NCBI RefSeq assembly: GCF_900091705.1
Contig: NZ_LT594785.1
Location: forward strand, 1,220,858 to 1,284,857
Length of the DNA stretch: 64,000 nucleotides
Reading direction: 5' to 3'
From: Clostridium mediterraneense
Lineage (GTDB): Bacteria; Bacillota; Clostridia; Clostridiales; Clostridiaceae
How positions within the stretch are numbered: position 1 is the stretch's first letter; each line of letters starts with the position of its first letter. A model generated the notes under the pieces. That model searched no databases, was not told the DNA's origin, and saw only the letters and a list, made by a program, of their open reading frames with translations. The position numbers and the translations under genes were made by a program. Shown here piece by piece: positions 1 through 9,964 of the stretch.

Positions 1-198
1 TCAAAAAATTTTAAAACAGATATATTTATTTCAGGATTTTTTGGTAATGCTATTCTTGCAGCAATATTAGTTTATATAGGGGAGAAGCTTGGAATGCCTT
101 TACATTTTGCTGCAGTTATATTTTTTGGTGTAAGAATATTTGAAAATTTTGCAATTATAAGAATAGTTCTTTTAGAAAAAGCAAGAGTGGAAGATTAG
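1..198 (+). CDS. sbp: Small basic protein (DUF1290), C-terminal part
   Basis: The first 65 codons of the window are the end of a gene that starts upstream. The peptide has the DUF1290 signature (TDIFISGFFGNAILAA, then FFGVRIFENFAIIR) with two hydrophobic segments, so it is a small integral membrane protein. In Firmicutes this gene sits in the ftsA/division neighbourhood between two DUF881 genes; its biochemical role is not established. The stop codon is immediately followed by the ATG of the DUF881 gene, which indicates translational coupling in one operon. The N-terminus is missing only because of the window edge. Confidence 0.85.
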   Translation, partial: SKNFKTDIFISGFFGNAILAAILVYIGEKLGMPLHFAAVIFFGVRIFENFAIIRIVLLEKARVED

Positions 199-933
199 AT
201 GAGAAATACAGAAGCTAATTTTTTTATATTTATTGCTGCAATTATGTTGGGGTTATTAATTTCACTTAATATAAATATAACTAAGTTTCCAAAGAAAGTT
301 GTATTAAGTGTAAAAGAGTATCAAGATGCATATGAGGAAAGAGCTAGATTACAGTCAGATTTAATAGCTTTAAAAAAGGAAAAAGAAAGTTTATTAGAAA
401 AAAAAGATAAGAATATAAAAAGTAATACTGAAAATGAACTTGAAGTAGATAGTTTAATAGATGAACTAGAGGCTAATAACAATATTTTAGGAGTAAATGA
501 TGTACAGGGAGAAGGTCTTATAGTAACTTTAGAAGATGGAAAGAAAGCTTTTGAGTCTGAGGTGGTTGATAGTTTTATACAAATGCAAAGAACTATACAT
601 GATAATGATATGACGGAAGTTTTAAATGATATAAAATATGCAGGAGCAGAAGCTATTTCGATAAATGATCATAGAGTTATATTTAATAGTTCTGTATATT
701 GTGGGGGTCAATTTTTAATTATAAATGGAGTAAAGACTCCTGCTCCTTTTAGAATTAAGATGATAGGTGATATAGAAACTATTAAGAATAGATTATTAGC
801 TAGTGATGGAGTTTTAGCAAAAATGAAGACTAGAGGAATACAAGTAAGTATTGAGGAAGAAAAAAATCTAAAAATATTTTCCTATATAAAAAATATAAAT
901 TATAATAATATTAAAATTATTAAAAATGATTAA
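199..933 (+). CDS. DUF881 family membrane-anchored protein
   Basis: The 244-residue product has one N-terminal membrane segment (about residues 8-26), a charged probable coiled coil (about 40-90), and a DUF881 domain (about 95-235) containing the typical NDLKYAGAEAISINDHR-like stretch. Such proteins lie next to small basic protein genes in the division cluster and are thought to be extracytoplasmic, but no activity is known. The gene starts on the base after the stop of the preceding gene. The C-terminus ends in an Asn/Ile/Lys-rich tail that looks non-conserved. Function is inferred only from family and position. Confidence 0.85.
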   Translation: MRNTEANFFIFIAAIMLGLLISLNINITKFPKKVVLSVKEYQDAYEERARLQSDLIALKKEKESLLEKKDKNIKSNTENELEVDSLIDELEANNNILGVNDVQGEGLIVTLEDGKKAFESEVVDSFIQMQRTIHDNDMTEVLNDIKYAGAEAISINDHRVIFNSSVYCGGQFLIINGVKTPAPFRIKMIGDIETIKNRLLASDGVLAKMKTRGIQVSIEEEKNLKIFSYIKNINYNNIKIIKND

Positions 934-1000
934 AAATTTTAAATAAAAATTGAATTTTTTAAGAAATAGTATAAAATAAAAAGGAGGGAAGTGAAAGAAG

Positions 1001-1663
1001 ATGAATATAAAGGATAATATAAGAAATTTATTGGATTATATACCTGATTATGTGAATCTAATTGCTGTATCTAAAACTAAACCCTTAAAAGATTTGGAAG
1101 AAGCTTATAAATGTGGAATTAGAGATTTTGGAGAAAATAAGGTTCAGGAACTTTGTGACAAATATGAAAACTTTCATAAAGATGTAAGATGGCATTTAAT
1201 TGGTCATTTACAGAAAAATAAAGTTAAATATATTGTTGGTAAAGTACATCTAATTCATTCTTTAGATAGTATTTCCCTAGTAAAAGAATTAGAAAAACGA
1301 TTTAGTAAAGAAAATATTGTTGCAAATACTCTAATTCAATTAAATATAGGTAGAGAAAGTCAAAAATATGGGGTTTTAGAAGAAGATATTTATGATATAA
1401 TTAAAGAGATAGAAAAATGTAATAATATACTAGTCAAGGGTTTAATGGTTATTATCCCTAAAGGTAGTAAAGAAGAAAATATAAAATATTTTAAAAAAAC
1501 AAAAGAGATATTTGAAATTTTAAAAAATCAAGAGTTTAACAATATATCAATGGAGATTTTATCTATGGGAATGACTCATGATTATGAAGAAGCTATAGAT
1601 GAAGGAAGTAATTTGATTAGGGTTGGCGAAGGTATTTTTGGAAAAAGAAATTATATAAATTAG
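1001..1663 (+). CDS. yggS: YggS-family pyridoxal phosphate homeostasis protein
   Basis: The 220-residue product is a single-domain alanine-racemase-fold protein that binds PLP without known catalysis and buffers the cellular vitamin B6 pool. The PLP lysine is Lys25 in VSKTKP; GENKVQEL, HLIGHLQKNK and the C-terminal LSMGMTHDYEEAI and GEGIFGKRNY match the family. Length is normal. A strong AGGAGGGAAG ribosome site precedes the ATG. It is followed 12 bases later by sepF, the usual Gram-positive arrangement (ylmE-ylmF), so it is co-transcribed with division genes. Confidence 0.95.
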   Translation: MNIKDNIRNLLDYIPDYVNLIAVSKTKPLKDLEEAYKCGIRDFGENKVQELCDKYENFHKDVRWHLIGHLQKNKVKYIVGKVHLIHSLDSISLVKELEKRFSKENIVANTLIQLNIGRESQKYGVLEEDIYDIIKEIEKCNNILVKGLMVIIPKGSKEENIKYFKKTKEIFEILKNQEFNNISMEILSMGMTHDYEEAIDEGSNLIRVGEGIFGKRNYIN

Positions 1664-1675
1664 GAGGGTTTTATT

Positions 1676-2134
1676 ATGCCAAAAATGATAGGAAAAATGA
1701 AGGAATTTTTAGGATTTGAAGCAGAGGAAGAATATGAAGATGAATTCTTAGAAGCAGAAGATGATTTTGAAGAAGATTATGAACCAGTTGTTAAAACACC
1801 TTTACAAAGTTCAGTTAACAATTCAAACAAAGTAGTAAGTATACATACAGCTTCATCAGCAAAGGTTGTTATAACAAAACCAACATCATATGATGATTCA
1901 TTAGAAATTTGTAATTCATTAAGAAATAGAAATATCGTTATTATAAATACAAGTGCTTTAGAAACTAAAGTAGCTAGAAGATTATTAGATTTTGTTAGTG
2001 GAGCATCATATGCTTTAGATGGAAACTTAGATGATATAGAAAATAGAGTTTACATTTTATCACCATCAAATGTTAACGTAACAAATGAATTAAAAACAGA
2101 ATTAAGCTCAAAAGGTATTTTCAACTGGAAATAA
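1676..2134 (+). CDS. sepF: Cell division protein SepF
   Basis: SepF polymerises on FtsZ at the septum and helps anchor the Z ring to the membrane. The product begins with the short amphipathic segment typical of membrane-targeting SepF ([15 protein letters not shown]), then an acidic linker (about residues 16-55), then the conserved globular domain (about 60-150) with the [20 protein letters not shown] and [12 protein letters not shown] stretches. At 152 residues it is full length. GGAGGG lies 7 bases before the ATG. Its neighbours yggS and ylmH match the conserved division cluster. Confidence 0.96.
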   Translation: MPKMIGKMKEFLGFEAEEEYEDEFLEAEDDFEEDYEPVVKTPLQSSVNNSNKVVSIHTASSAKVVITKPTSYDDSLEICNSLRNRNIVIINTSALETKVARRLLDFVSGASYALDGNLDDIENRVYILSPSNVNVTNELKTELSSKGIFNWK

Positions 2135-2142
2135 TTTGAGTA

Positions 2143-2910
2143 ATGAATAAAGAGCAATTTTTAGCTTTATTTTCTAAACAAGCAGATCTAGAAATTTTGA
2201 AGTTATATAATCTTTATGAAAAATCATCTAGTAGGGGGATAGGCTTATATTCAGAAGAGTTCTATCCACCTTCTGTTTGGAAAAGTTTAGAGAAATTAGC
2301 CACTAAAAATTTATCTATTGAATCATATGGGATTTTTGAGGATTGTGATAGGAGAATAATAGCTTTTAATAAGTTTGAATGGGATGAGTATCCTATAAAA
2401 TTAGTTGAAATTAAATGTAATACTAAGTTTTCAACTGTAGAACATAAAGATTTTCTTGGTGCTATTATGGCTCTTGGAATTAAAAGAGATAAAATAGGAG
2501 ACCTTATATTAAAAGAAGATGGAATATGCTATTTAGCAACTTTTGATAAATTAGCAACTTTTATAGTTGATAATCTACATAAAATAAAAAAATTAAGCTG
2601 TGAATGTAAAGTTATAGATTATCCCCTAGAAATTCCAAAAATTGATTTTAAAGAAGAAATTATAAATGCCGCATCTAAAAGATTAGATTCTGTAGTTGCA
2701 GCATTAGCTAATATCTCAAGAAGTAAATCAAGTGAGTTAATTTCTAAAGGACTTGTTTTAGTTGATTATATTGAAGTGACAGATAAAAGTTATGAAGTTG
2801 ATGATAATTCGAGAATAACGATAAGAAAAGTAGGAAAATTTAGAATAAAAGAGACTTTTGGAACTACTAAAAGTGGAAGATTAAAAATTACAGTATTAAA
2901 GTATGCTTAG
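2143..2910 (+). CDS. ylmH: YlmH-family RNA-binding protein (S4 domain)
   Basis: The 255-residue product matches YlmH: an N-terminal alpha/beta region and a C-terminal S4 RNA-binding domain (about residues 183-245, with RLDSVVAALANISRSKSSELI). In Bacillus, YlmH binds stalled 50S-peptidyl-tRNA complexes and takes part in ribosome rescue beside RqcH; an rqcH gene is 3 kb downstream here. The start lies only 8 bases after the sepF stop with little Shine-Dalgarno sequence, so translation probably depends on coupling to sepF. It is followed at once by divIVA. Confidence 0.92.
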   Translation: MNKEQFLALFSKQADLEILKLYNLYEKSSSRGIGLYSEEFYPPSVWKSLEKLATKNLSIESYGIFEDCDRRIIAFNKFEWDEYPIKLVEIKCNTKFSTVEHKDFLGAIMALGIKRDKIGDLILKEDGICYLATFDKLATFIVDNLHKIKKLSCECKVIDYPLEIPKIDFKEEIINAASKRLDSVVAALANISRSKSSELISKGLVLVDYIEVTDKSYEVDDNSRITIRKVGKFRIKETFGTTKSGRLKITVLKYA

Positions 2911-2924
2911 GGGGGTTGTTAACT

Positions 2925-3551
2925 ATGAATTTAACACCAATGGAAATAAATAATAAAGAGTTTAAAAAAGCTCTTAGAGGGTATGCACCTGAAGAAGTAG
3001 ATGAGTTTTTAGATAGAGTAGTTGAAGAATATGAAGCTCTATACAAAGAAAATACTAGATTAAAAGAAAAAATTGAAACAATAAAGGAAAAGCTTGATCA
3101 TCATAGTCAAATGGAAAGTACTATACAAAATACATTAATACTTGCTCAAGAAACAGCAGAGCAATCAAAGAAAACAGCACAAGAAGAAGCAGATAGAATT
3201 ATTAGAAAAGCTAATGATACAGCTCAAAAGATTCTTGATAAAGCTCATAATGATGTACTTCAAATTAATGATGATTATGATATAATAAAACAAGAGTTTA
3301 TAAGATTTAGATCAAAGTTTAGAAACTTTATGAATTTCCAATTAGAAACTTTTGATGATTTAGAAAGAGACTTCGTTAAAAACTTTAACGTAACTAAACC
3401 AGAAGATCTTGATGAACAAGAAATACAAGGTATAGAAGTAGGAGTTTTAGAACAAGAAACTCAAGAAATTAATATCAAAGACATTAATGATGATACAATG
3501 ATGATGGATGATGATATGAGAGAAATCAAAAGCTATTTTGCAGAAAATTAG
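2925..3551 (+). CDS. divIVA: DivIVA septum/pole determinant
   Basis: DivIVA recognises negatively curved membrane at septa and poles and recruits partner proteins. The N-terminal lipid-binding domain is clear (MNLTPMEINNKEFKKALRGY then PEEVDEFLDRVVEEYE), followed by coiled coil (about residues 40-135) and an acidic, Met/Asp-rich C-terminus (about 140-208). I place the start at ATG 2925: the GGGGGG ribosome site at 2910-2915 is 9 bases away, whereas an upstream in-frame TTG at 2916 abuts that site. It ends the division operon before a strong terminator. Confidence 0.94.
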   Translation: MNLTPMEINNKEFKKALRGYAPEEVDEFLDRVVEEYEALYKENTRLKEKIETIKEKLDHHSQMESTIQNTLILAQETAEQSKKTAQEEADRIIRKANDTAQKILDKAHNDVLQINDDYDIIKQEFIRFRSKFRNFMNFQLETFDDLERDFVKNFNVTKPEDLDEQEIQGIEVGVLEQETQEINIKDINDDTMMMDDDMREIKSYFAEN

Positions 3552-3560
3552 TTTCAACAG

Positions 3561-3598
3561 AAATCTCACTTCTAGAAAATAAGAAGTGAGATTTTTTA
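3561..3598 (+). terminator. Intrinsic terminator after divIVA
   Basis: AATCTCACTTCT and AGAAGTGAGATT form a 12-base-pair perfect stem with an 8-base loop, followed by TTTTTTATTT. It separates the division operon from rluD. Confidence 0.9.
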
Positions 3599-3632
3599 TT
3601 TATAAAATTTATTGTTAGTAGGAGTAATAAAA

Positions 3633-5079
<1,447 letters not shown>

Positions 5080-5093
5080 GAGGAGATGAAATA

Positions 5094-6215
5094 GTGGATT
5101 ATAATTTAATAGCAACAACAACATTTGGAATAGAATCTATAGCTGCTAAAGAATTAAAAGCTTTAGGATATGAAGATTTAAAACTTGAAAATGGTAAGGT
5201 TCATTTTGAAGGAGATGAAATGGATATAGCTATAGCTAATATGTGGCTTAGAACAGCAGATAGAGTCTTAATTAAGGTAGCAGAATTTAAGGCGGAAAGT
5301 TTTGAGGAATTATTCCAAAGAACAACAGAAATAGATTGGTCACAATATGTTCCACAAGATGGAATGATGCATATAGTAGGAAAATCAGTTAAATCAAAAT
5401 TATATAGTGTTCCAGATTGTCAATCAATAGTTAAAAAAGCTGTAGTTAAAAGCATGCAAAGAAGTTATAACACAGAATGGTTTCCAGAAGATGGTCCAGT
5501 TTATAAAATAGAAGTTGCAATCTTAAAAGATATAGTAACATTAACTATTGATACTTCAGGAGAAGGGCTTCATAAAAGAGGATATAGAGAAAATTCAGGT
5601 GGAGCTCCACTTAAAGAAACTCTTGCAGCATCACTTGTTCTTTTATCAAGATGGGATAGAAAAATGCCACTTATAGATCCAATGTGTGGTTCAGCAACTA
5701 TTTTAATAGAAGCTGCTATGATAGCTAATAATATAGCACCAGGACTTAATAGAAAATTTGTAAGTGAAACTTGGCCAAACATAGATAAAGAGCTTTGGGA
5801 TCAAGTAAGAGAAGGGGCAAGAAATGCAATAAAGAAAAACCCTATAAAACTTATAGGTTATGATATAGATGGAAGAGTTTTAAGAACAGCTAGAAATAAT
5901 ACAAAGAAAGCTGGAGTAGAAGAATATATAGAACTTCAAAGAAGAGATTTTGCAGATTTCTCATCTCCTAAGAAACATGGAGTAATTATTACTAACCCAC
6001 CTTATGGAGAACGTCTAGGTGAAAAAGAAGAAGTTGAAGCTATAAATAGACGTATGGGTAAAGTTAGAAGAGATCTTAGCAGCTGGGAAATTAATGTTTT
6101 AACAGCATATCCAGCATTTGAAAAGTTTATGGGAGCTAAGGCAGATAAAAATAGAAAGCTTTATAATGGTAGACTTTTATGCTATGATTATCAATATTTT
6201 GGAGACAATAAATAA
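5094..6215 (+). CDS. THUMP-domain 23S rRNA guanine N2-methyltransferase (RlmL/YpsC type)
   Basis: The 373-residue product has an N-terminal ferredoxin-like/THUMP RNA-binding region (about residues 1-155) and a Rossmann methyltransferase domain. SAM-binding and catalytic motifs visible are DPMCGSATILIEAA and TNPPYGERLG, the latter typical of enzymes making m2G in 23S rRNA. It corresponds to the RlmL half of the E. coli RlmKL fusion. The start is GTG 5094 with AGGAG 8 bases upstream. The exact target base is inferred from family only. It converges on rqcH across a shared terminator. Confidence 0.9.
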   Translation: MDYNLIATTTFGIESIAAKELKALGYEDLKLENGKVHFEGDEMDIAIANMWLRTADRVLIKVAEFKAESFEELFQRTTEIDWSQYVPQDGMMHIVGKSVKSKLYSVPDCQSIVKKAVVKSMQRSYNTEWFPEDGPVYKIEVAILKDIVTLTIDTSGEGLHKRGYRENSGGAPLKETLAASLVLLSRWDRKMPLIDPMCGSATILIEAAMIANNIAPGLNRKFVSETWPNIDKELWDQVREGARNAIKKNPIKLIGYDIDGRVLRTARNNTKKAGVEEYIELQRRDFADFSSPKKHGVIITNPPYGERLGEKEEVEAINRRMGKVRRDLSSWEINVLTAYPAFEKFMGAKADKNRKLYNGRLLCYDYQYFGDNK

Positions 6216-6220
6216 TATAG

Positions 6221-6250
6221 AAAAAGTGAGCTAATCTAGCTCACTTTTTT
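6221..6250. terminator. Bidirectional terminator between the methyltransferase gene and rqcH
   Basis: AAAAAGTGAGCT and AGCTCACTTTTT form a 12-base-pair stem with a 5-base loop, with A-rich and T-rich flanks giving a U-tract on both strands. It serves the two convergent genes and overlaps the last codons and stop of rqcH. Confidence 0.9.
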
Positions 6251-7972
6251 TACATTAATATCATCAATAGATTTCGGTGAATCTATTAAGATAGTTTTAT
6301 TTGTTGAGTAAATAACCATTCCAGGTTTCGCTCCAGAAGGTTTTTTAACATTTTTAATTAAAGTATAATCTACAGGAACTTTATTTCCGTCCTTAGCCTT
6401 ACTATAAAAGGCAGCAAGAGTTGCAGCTTCTAAAAGTGTTTGCTCTGAAAATTCAAATGAAGCTATTACAACATGAGAACCAGGAATATCTTTTGTATGA
6501 AGCCAAGTATATCTTTTATCAGAAGTCTTTAATGTAAGTGTATCATTTTGAATATTATTTTTACCTACATATATATCTATTCCTTCAGAAGATTTAAAAT
6601 GTAGTGGTTTAGAGATTTTTTCTTTCTTTTGTTTACCAGTTCTTCTAAATCTTATATAAGATGATTCTATAAGTTCTTTCTTTATATCTTCAATTTCTTC
6701 ATAGTTATCAGCATTTTCAAGGTTTGTAGCAACAGAATATAAATAATCTAATTCTGAATTTGTAAGCTCTAATTGTTTTAAAGCTTCTATTTCAGCAGTT
6801 TTAAGCTTATTATATCTTTTGAAGTAGTGCTGAACATTTTCAGAAGGAGTTTTATTAATATCAAGAGCAATATCTAAATATTCTTCTTCTTCTGAATTAT
6901 AATAATTTAAAACATTAACTGATTTATCACCTTTTTTAAAGCTATAAATATAAGAAGTTAATAACTCTCCTTTTACTTTATATATTTCTTTTTTAGCACA
7001 ATCTTCTAGAGTTGCATTTAAGATTTTTATTTTCTTAAGACAACGATCTATATTAGTTGTTAGAAGTCTGTGAATATCAACACTCTTAGCGTGAAGTCTA
7101 TCCTGCTTATCTTTTTCAGAATAAAATGTTTCTAAAAGTTCACTATTAGTTTCTAAGCTTTCTTTTTCACATGAATTATATATTTCTAAATCTTTAAAGT
7201 AGAAGTCAAATAATCTTCCATCCTTTGAAAACATAGTATAGCTAGTATTATCAAATAATGTAGCTTTTATATTTTCTAAGAAGTTAAATAGTTTATCTAA
7301 AACTATTTCTGAATCAACTTCATTTAAATATTTATTATATAATTCAGCAGAGTAGCTTTTACCAACCCCTGTTAAAATTCTAGAGAAAAAGCTTTCATTA
7401 AATTCAATAGGATTATCTTTAAAAAAGTTCTTTAAACTATCAAAATCTAAATTAAATAAGTTTAGCTTAGTTGATTTAGGAGGATATACATAATCTACTC
7501 CAGGATATAAAACTCTATAACTATTTTTATTAGCAGTTAAGTGCTTTATAGATTCAACTATCTTATTATCTCTTTCTCTTACAAGAGAGATATTACTATG
7601 TCTACCCATTATTTCTACTATTAAATTATAAATGCTCTCAAATCCGAGTTCATCTTTAGTTTCTATTTTAAATGTTACTATTCTATCTAAATCTTCTTGA
7701 TATATATCTAATATTTTACCACCGCAAAGATATTTTCTAAGAACCATACAAAATGTAGGCGCTTTTAAAGGGTTTACTTTGCTTATGTTAGTAAAATGAA
7801 TTCTTGGGTATGTAGAGCTTGAAGAAATAAGTAATTTCTTATTGCCCTTACCTCTTATAGTTAAAATTATTTCATCTTTTTCAGGTTGATTAATTTTGTC
7901 TATTTTAGAATCTATAAGATTTTCTCTTAATTCAGATACTAGACTATTTAAATAAATACCATCTAAAGCCAT
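6236..7972 (-). CDS. rqcH: RqcH / NFACT family ribosome quality-control protein
   Basis: RqcH binds obstructed 50S subunits with peptidyl-tRNA and adds C-terminal alanine tails that mark the nascent chain for degradation. Domains in order: NFACT-N (about 1-200), helix-hairpin-helix (about 200-270), coiled coil (about 290-440), NFACT-R (about 450-565, with YTWLHTKDIPGSHVVI). The Asp96-Arg97 pair needed for tailing in the family is present. Older annotation calls such proteins fibronectin-binding. AAAGGGATG precedes the ATG. It is one of few minus-strand genes here and is divergent from dapF. Confidence 0.94.
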   Translation of the reverse strand: MALDGIYLNSLVSELRENLIDSKIDKINQPEKDEIILTIRGKGNKKLLISSSSTYPRIHFTNISKVNPLKAPTFCMVLRKYLCGGKILDIYQEDLDRIVTFKIETKDELGFESIYNLIVEIMGRHSNISLVRERDNKIVESIKHLTANKNSYRVLYPGVDYVYPPKSTKLNLFNLDFDSLKNFFKDNPIEFNESFFSRILTGVGKSYSAELYNKYLNEVDSEIVLDKLFNFLENIKATLFDNTSYTMFSKDGRLFDFYFKDLEIYNSCEKESLETNSELLETFYSEKDKQDRLHAKSVDIHRLLTTNIDRCLKKIKILNATLEDCAKKEIYKVKGELLTSYIYSFKKGDKSVNVLNYYNSEEEEYLDIALDINKTPSENVQHYFKRYNKLKTAEIEALKQLELTNSELDYLYSVATNLENADNYEEIEDIKKELIESSYIRFRRTGKQKKEKISKPLHFKSSEGIDIYVGKNNIQNDTLTLKTSDKRYTWLHTKDIPGSHVVIASFEFSEQTLLEAATLAAFYSKAKDGNKVPVDYTLIKNVKKPSGAKPGMVIYSTNKTILIDSPKSIDDINVKKVS

Positions 7973-8058
7973 AAAATCATCCCTTTCTTAGCATTAATAG
8001 CATAGAATAAGTATAACACTTTGCCTAAACTATGGGCAATATAATGGAGTGAGATATT

Positions 8059-8877
8059 ATGAAGTTTGCTAAATTAGAAGCAGTAGGAAATGATTTTATA
8101 GTTATAGAGGATTTTAATAATAAATTTAAGGGGGATGAATCTAGTTTTAGTAAAAAAATTTGTGATAGACATTTTGGAATTGGAGCAGATGGTGTTTTAT
8201 TTGTTAGAGATACTGATAAAGCAGATATAGAAATGTGCATTATAAATAAAGATGGCTCATATGCTAAAATGTGCGGTAATGGAATTAGATGTTTTGCTAA
8301 ATATGTTTATGAAAAAAGAATAGTAAGAAAAGATAAAATGAAAATTTTAACAGGTGATGGGGTAAAGCCAGTTAAACTAGAAATTGTAAATAATAATATA
8401 AAAGAAATTAAAGTTAATATGGGAGCAGGAGATTTTGATCCAAAGAGTATTCCAGTAAATTCAGATAAGCCAATAATAGATAATATTTTAAAAATAGGAA
8501 ATGATAATGTTAGAATAACAAGTTTGCTACTTGGAGTACCCCATACTGTTATATTTGATAACTTTGATTTAGAGAAAGCACAATATATAGAAAAACACAA
8601 ATTATTTTTAGAAGGAACTAATGTTAATTTCTGTAGAGTTATAGATAGAGAGAATATAGAACTTAGAACTTATGAAAGAGGTGCTGGCGAAACATTAGCT
8701 TGTGGAACAGGAAGTTGTGCAGCCGCTTTAGTGGCTTATAAAAAAGGCTATGTTAATTCTGACATAAATATTAAGTTGTTAGGAGGAATGATAAAAACAG
8801 AGCTAAGAGATGATATAATATTTATGGTGGGAAATGCAAATTTTATTTGCGAAGGAATATATTTAGGTGAGAGGTAA
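8059..8877 (+). CDS. dapF: Diaminopimelate epimerase
   Basis: DapF interconverts LL- and meso-diaminopimelate for lysine and peptidoglycan synthesis, using two cysteines as acid and base. Both are present: Cys72 in MCGNGIRC and Cys215 in ACGTGSC. The N-terminal KLEAVGNDFIVIED and the ERGAGETLAC loop are typical. The 272-residue length is normal. GGAG lies 12 bases and GTGAGA 8 bases before the ATG. The lipoprotein gene follows after a single base, so the two are probably co-transcribed. Confidence 0.97.
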   Translation: MKFAKLEAVGNDFIVIEDFNNKFKGDESSFSKKICDRHFGIGADGVLFVRDTDKADIEMCIINKDGSYAKMCGNGIRCFAKYVYEKRIVRKDKMKILTGDGVKPVKLEIVNNNIKEIKVNMGAGDFDPKSIPVNSDKPIIDNILKIGNDNVRITSLLLGVPHTVIFDNFDLEKAQYIEKHKLFLEGTNVNFCRVIDRENIELRTYERGAGETLACGTGSCAAALVAYKKGYVNSDINIKLLGGMIKTELRDDIIFMVGNANFICEGIYLGER

Positions 8878-8878
8878 A

Positions 8879-9892
8879 ATGAAAAAAAGTTATAAGATAG
8901 TATTATTATTTATTATTTCTTTAGGATTGATGTCCTTAAATGGATGTAGTAAAGAACAAAAAAATGTAGAAGATATTGATAATATAGATGTTTCAAGTAA
9001 TTTAGTTTTAGATATAGAAGATAATGAAATTAAATATAAGACATTAGATAATGGTAAGCTTGTTGATTTGGATATTAAAAGTAAAGATAATCTACAAGCT
9101 TTTAATGAGTCAAAAGATATTTTGATTTTCTCAAGAATTACTGAAGATAATAAAAAAGAGATGGATATTGTATCTAAAGGAAATAAAAAGACAATAGATG
9201 TAGAAGGCTATTTAGATATGGTTTTAATAAGTAGTAATGGATCTTATACTTTATATAAAACAAGTTTAAATGGAATAAGTGTTGATTACTATATCATTAA
9301 TAATAAAACTTTTGAGAAAAAGAAATTAAGAGATGATATATTAATTTCTGGAGAAATGATTAAATTTTTAGATAATGAAAATATAATTTTTTATGGTGTT
9401 GATATAAAGAAAAAAGAAAGTGGGCTATATGTTTATAATATAGAAAATGATACCTATACTCTTAAAAAGAAGATTATGGGTGGAGTTATTAGTTATTTAG
9501 AAGTTTTAGATAAAGATAATGTTGTTTATGTTGAAGGTATAGATGAAGAATCTAAGCTTATTAGTTTTAATGTAAGTAATAAAAAAGCAGAAATTTTAAC
9601 AAGTAAATTTAAATATATAGAAGATAGTATTTTATATAAAGATAAACTTTACTTAAGTGCTACCCAGGATGAAAATTTAAACTTATATAGTTTAGATTTA
9701 AAATCTAAAGAGCTAAAAAGATTAACTTTTGATTTTCCTAAAAGTCTTGCAAGAACAAGTTCACTTATAGAGGAGAATGGAGAAATATATTTCTCTGATG
9801 TAAATGGGAAGATTTATAAATATGATACTATAGAGAAATCTACAAGTATTATGGATAATAAAAGTGGTATATATTTAATAAAGAGCAAATAA
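8879..9892 (+). CDS. Putative lipoprotein with a TolB-like beta-propeller
   Basis: The N-terminus is a lipoprotein signal (about residues 1-21) ending in a lipobox LNGC, so Cys is expected to be lipidated. The rest consists of short beta-strand repeats of the kind YVYNIENDTYTL and LYSLDLKSKELKRLTFD, which resemble a beta-propeller with dipeptidyl-peptidase/TolB-like blades. I do not recognise a named family. I use ATG 8879 because AGGTGAGAGG precedes it; an in-frame GTG at 8867 would overlap dapF. The pilus genes follow, but a terminator lies between. Confidence 0.75.
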   Translation: MKKSYKIVLLFIISLGLMSLNGCSKEQKNVEDIDNIDVSSNLVLDIEDNEIKYKTLDNGKLVDLDIKSKDNLQAFNESKDILIFSRITEDNKKEMDIVSKGNKKTIDVEGYLDMVLISSNGSYTLYKTSLNGISVDYYIINNKTFEKKKLRDDILISGEMIKFLDNENIIFYGVDIKKKESGLYVYNIENDTYTLKKKIMGGVISYLEVLDKDNVVYVEGIDEESKLISFNVSNKKAEILTSKFKYIEDSILYKDKLYLSATQDENLNLYSLDLKSKELKRLTFDFPKSLARTSSLIEENGEIYFSDVNGKIYKYDTIEKSTSIMDNKSGIYLIKSK

Positions 9893-9912
9893 GGAAACTT
9901 ATTTGCTTTTTT
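9884..9912 (+). terminator. Terminator embedded in the lipoprotein gene's stop region
   Basis: AGCAAATAAG and CTTATTTGCT pair over 10 bases around a GAAA tetraloop and are followed by TTTTTA. The left arm contains the last codons and the TAA stop of the lipoprotein gene. Confidence 0.9.
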
Positions 9913-9964
9913 ATGTTTAGAATTAAATAAGCTTGTCAATAATTTATCCTGAAGGGGTGATTAT

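Noticed and set aside
8025-8600. Open frames on the minus strand inside dapF
   Set aside because: Hydrophobic frames opposite a motif-complete gene with no ribosome sites; typical of AT-rich DNA read in reverse.
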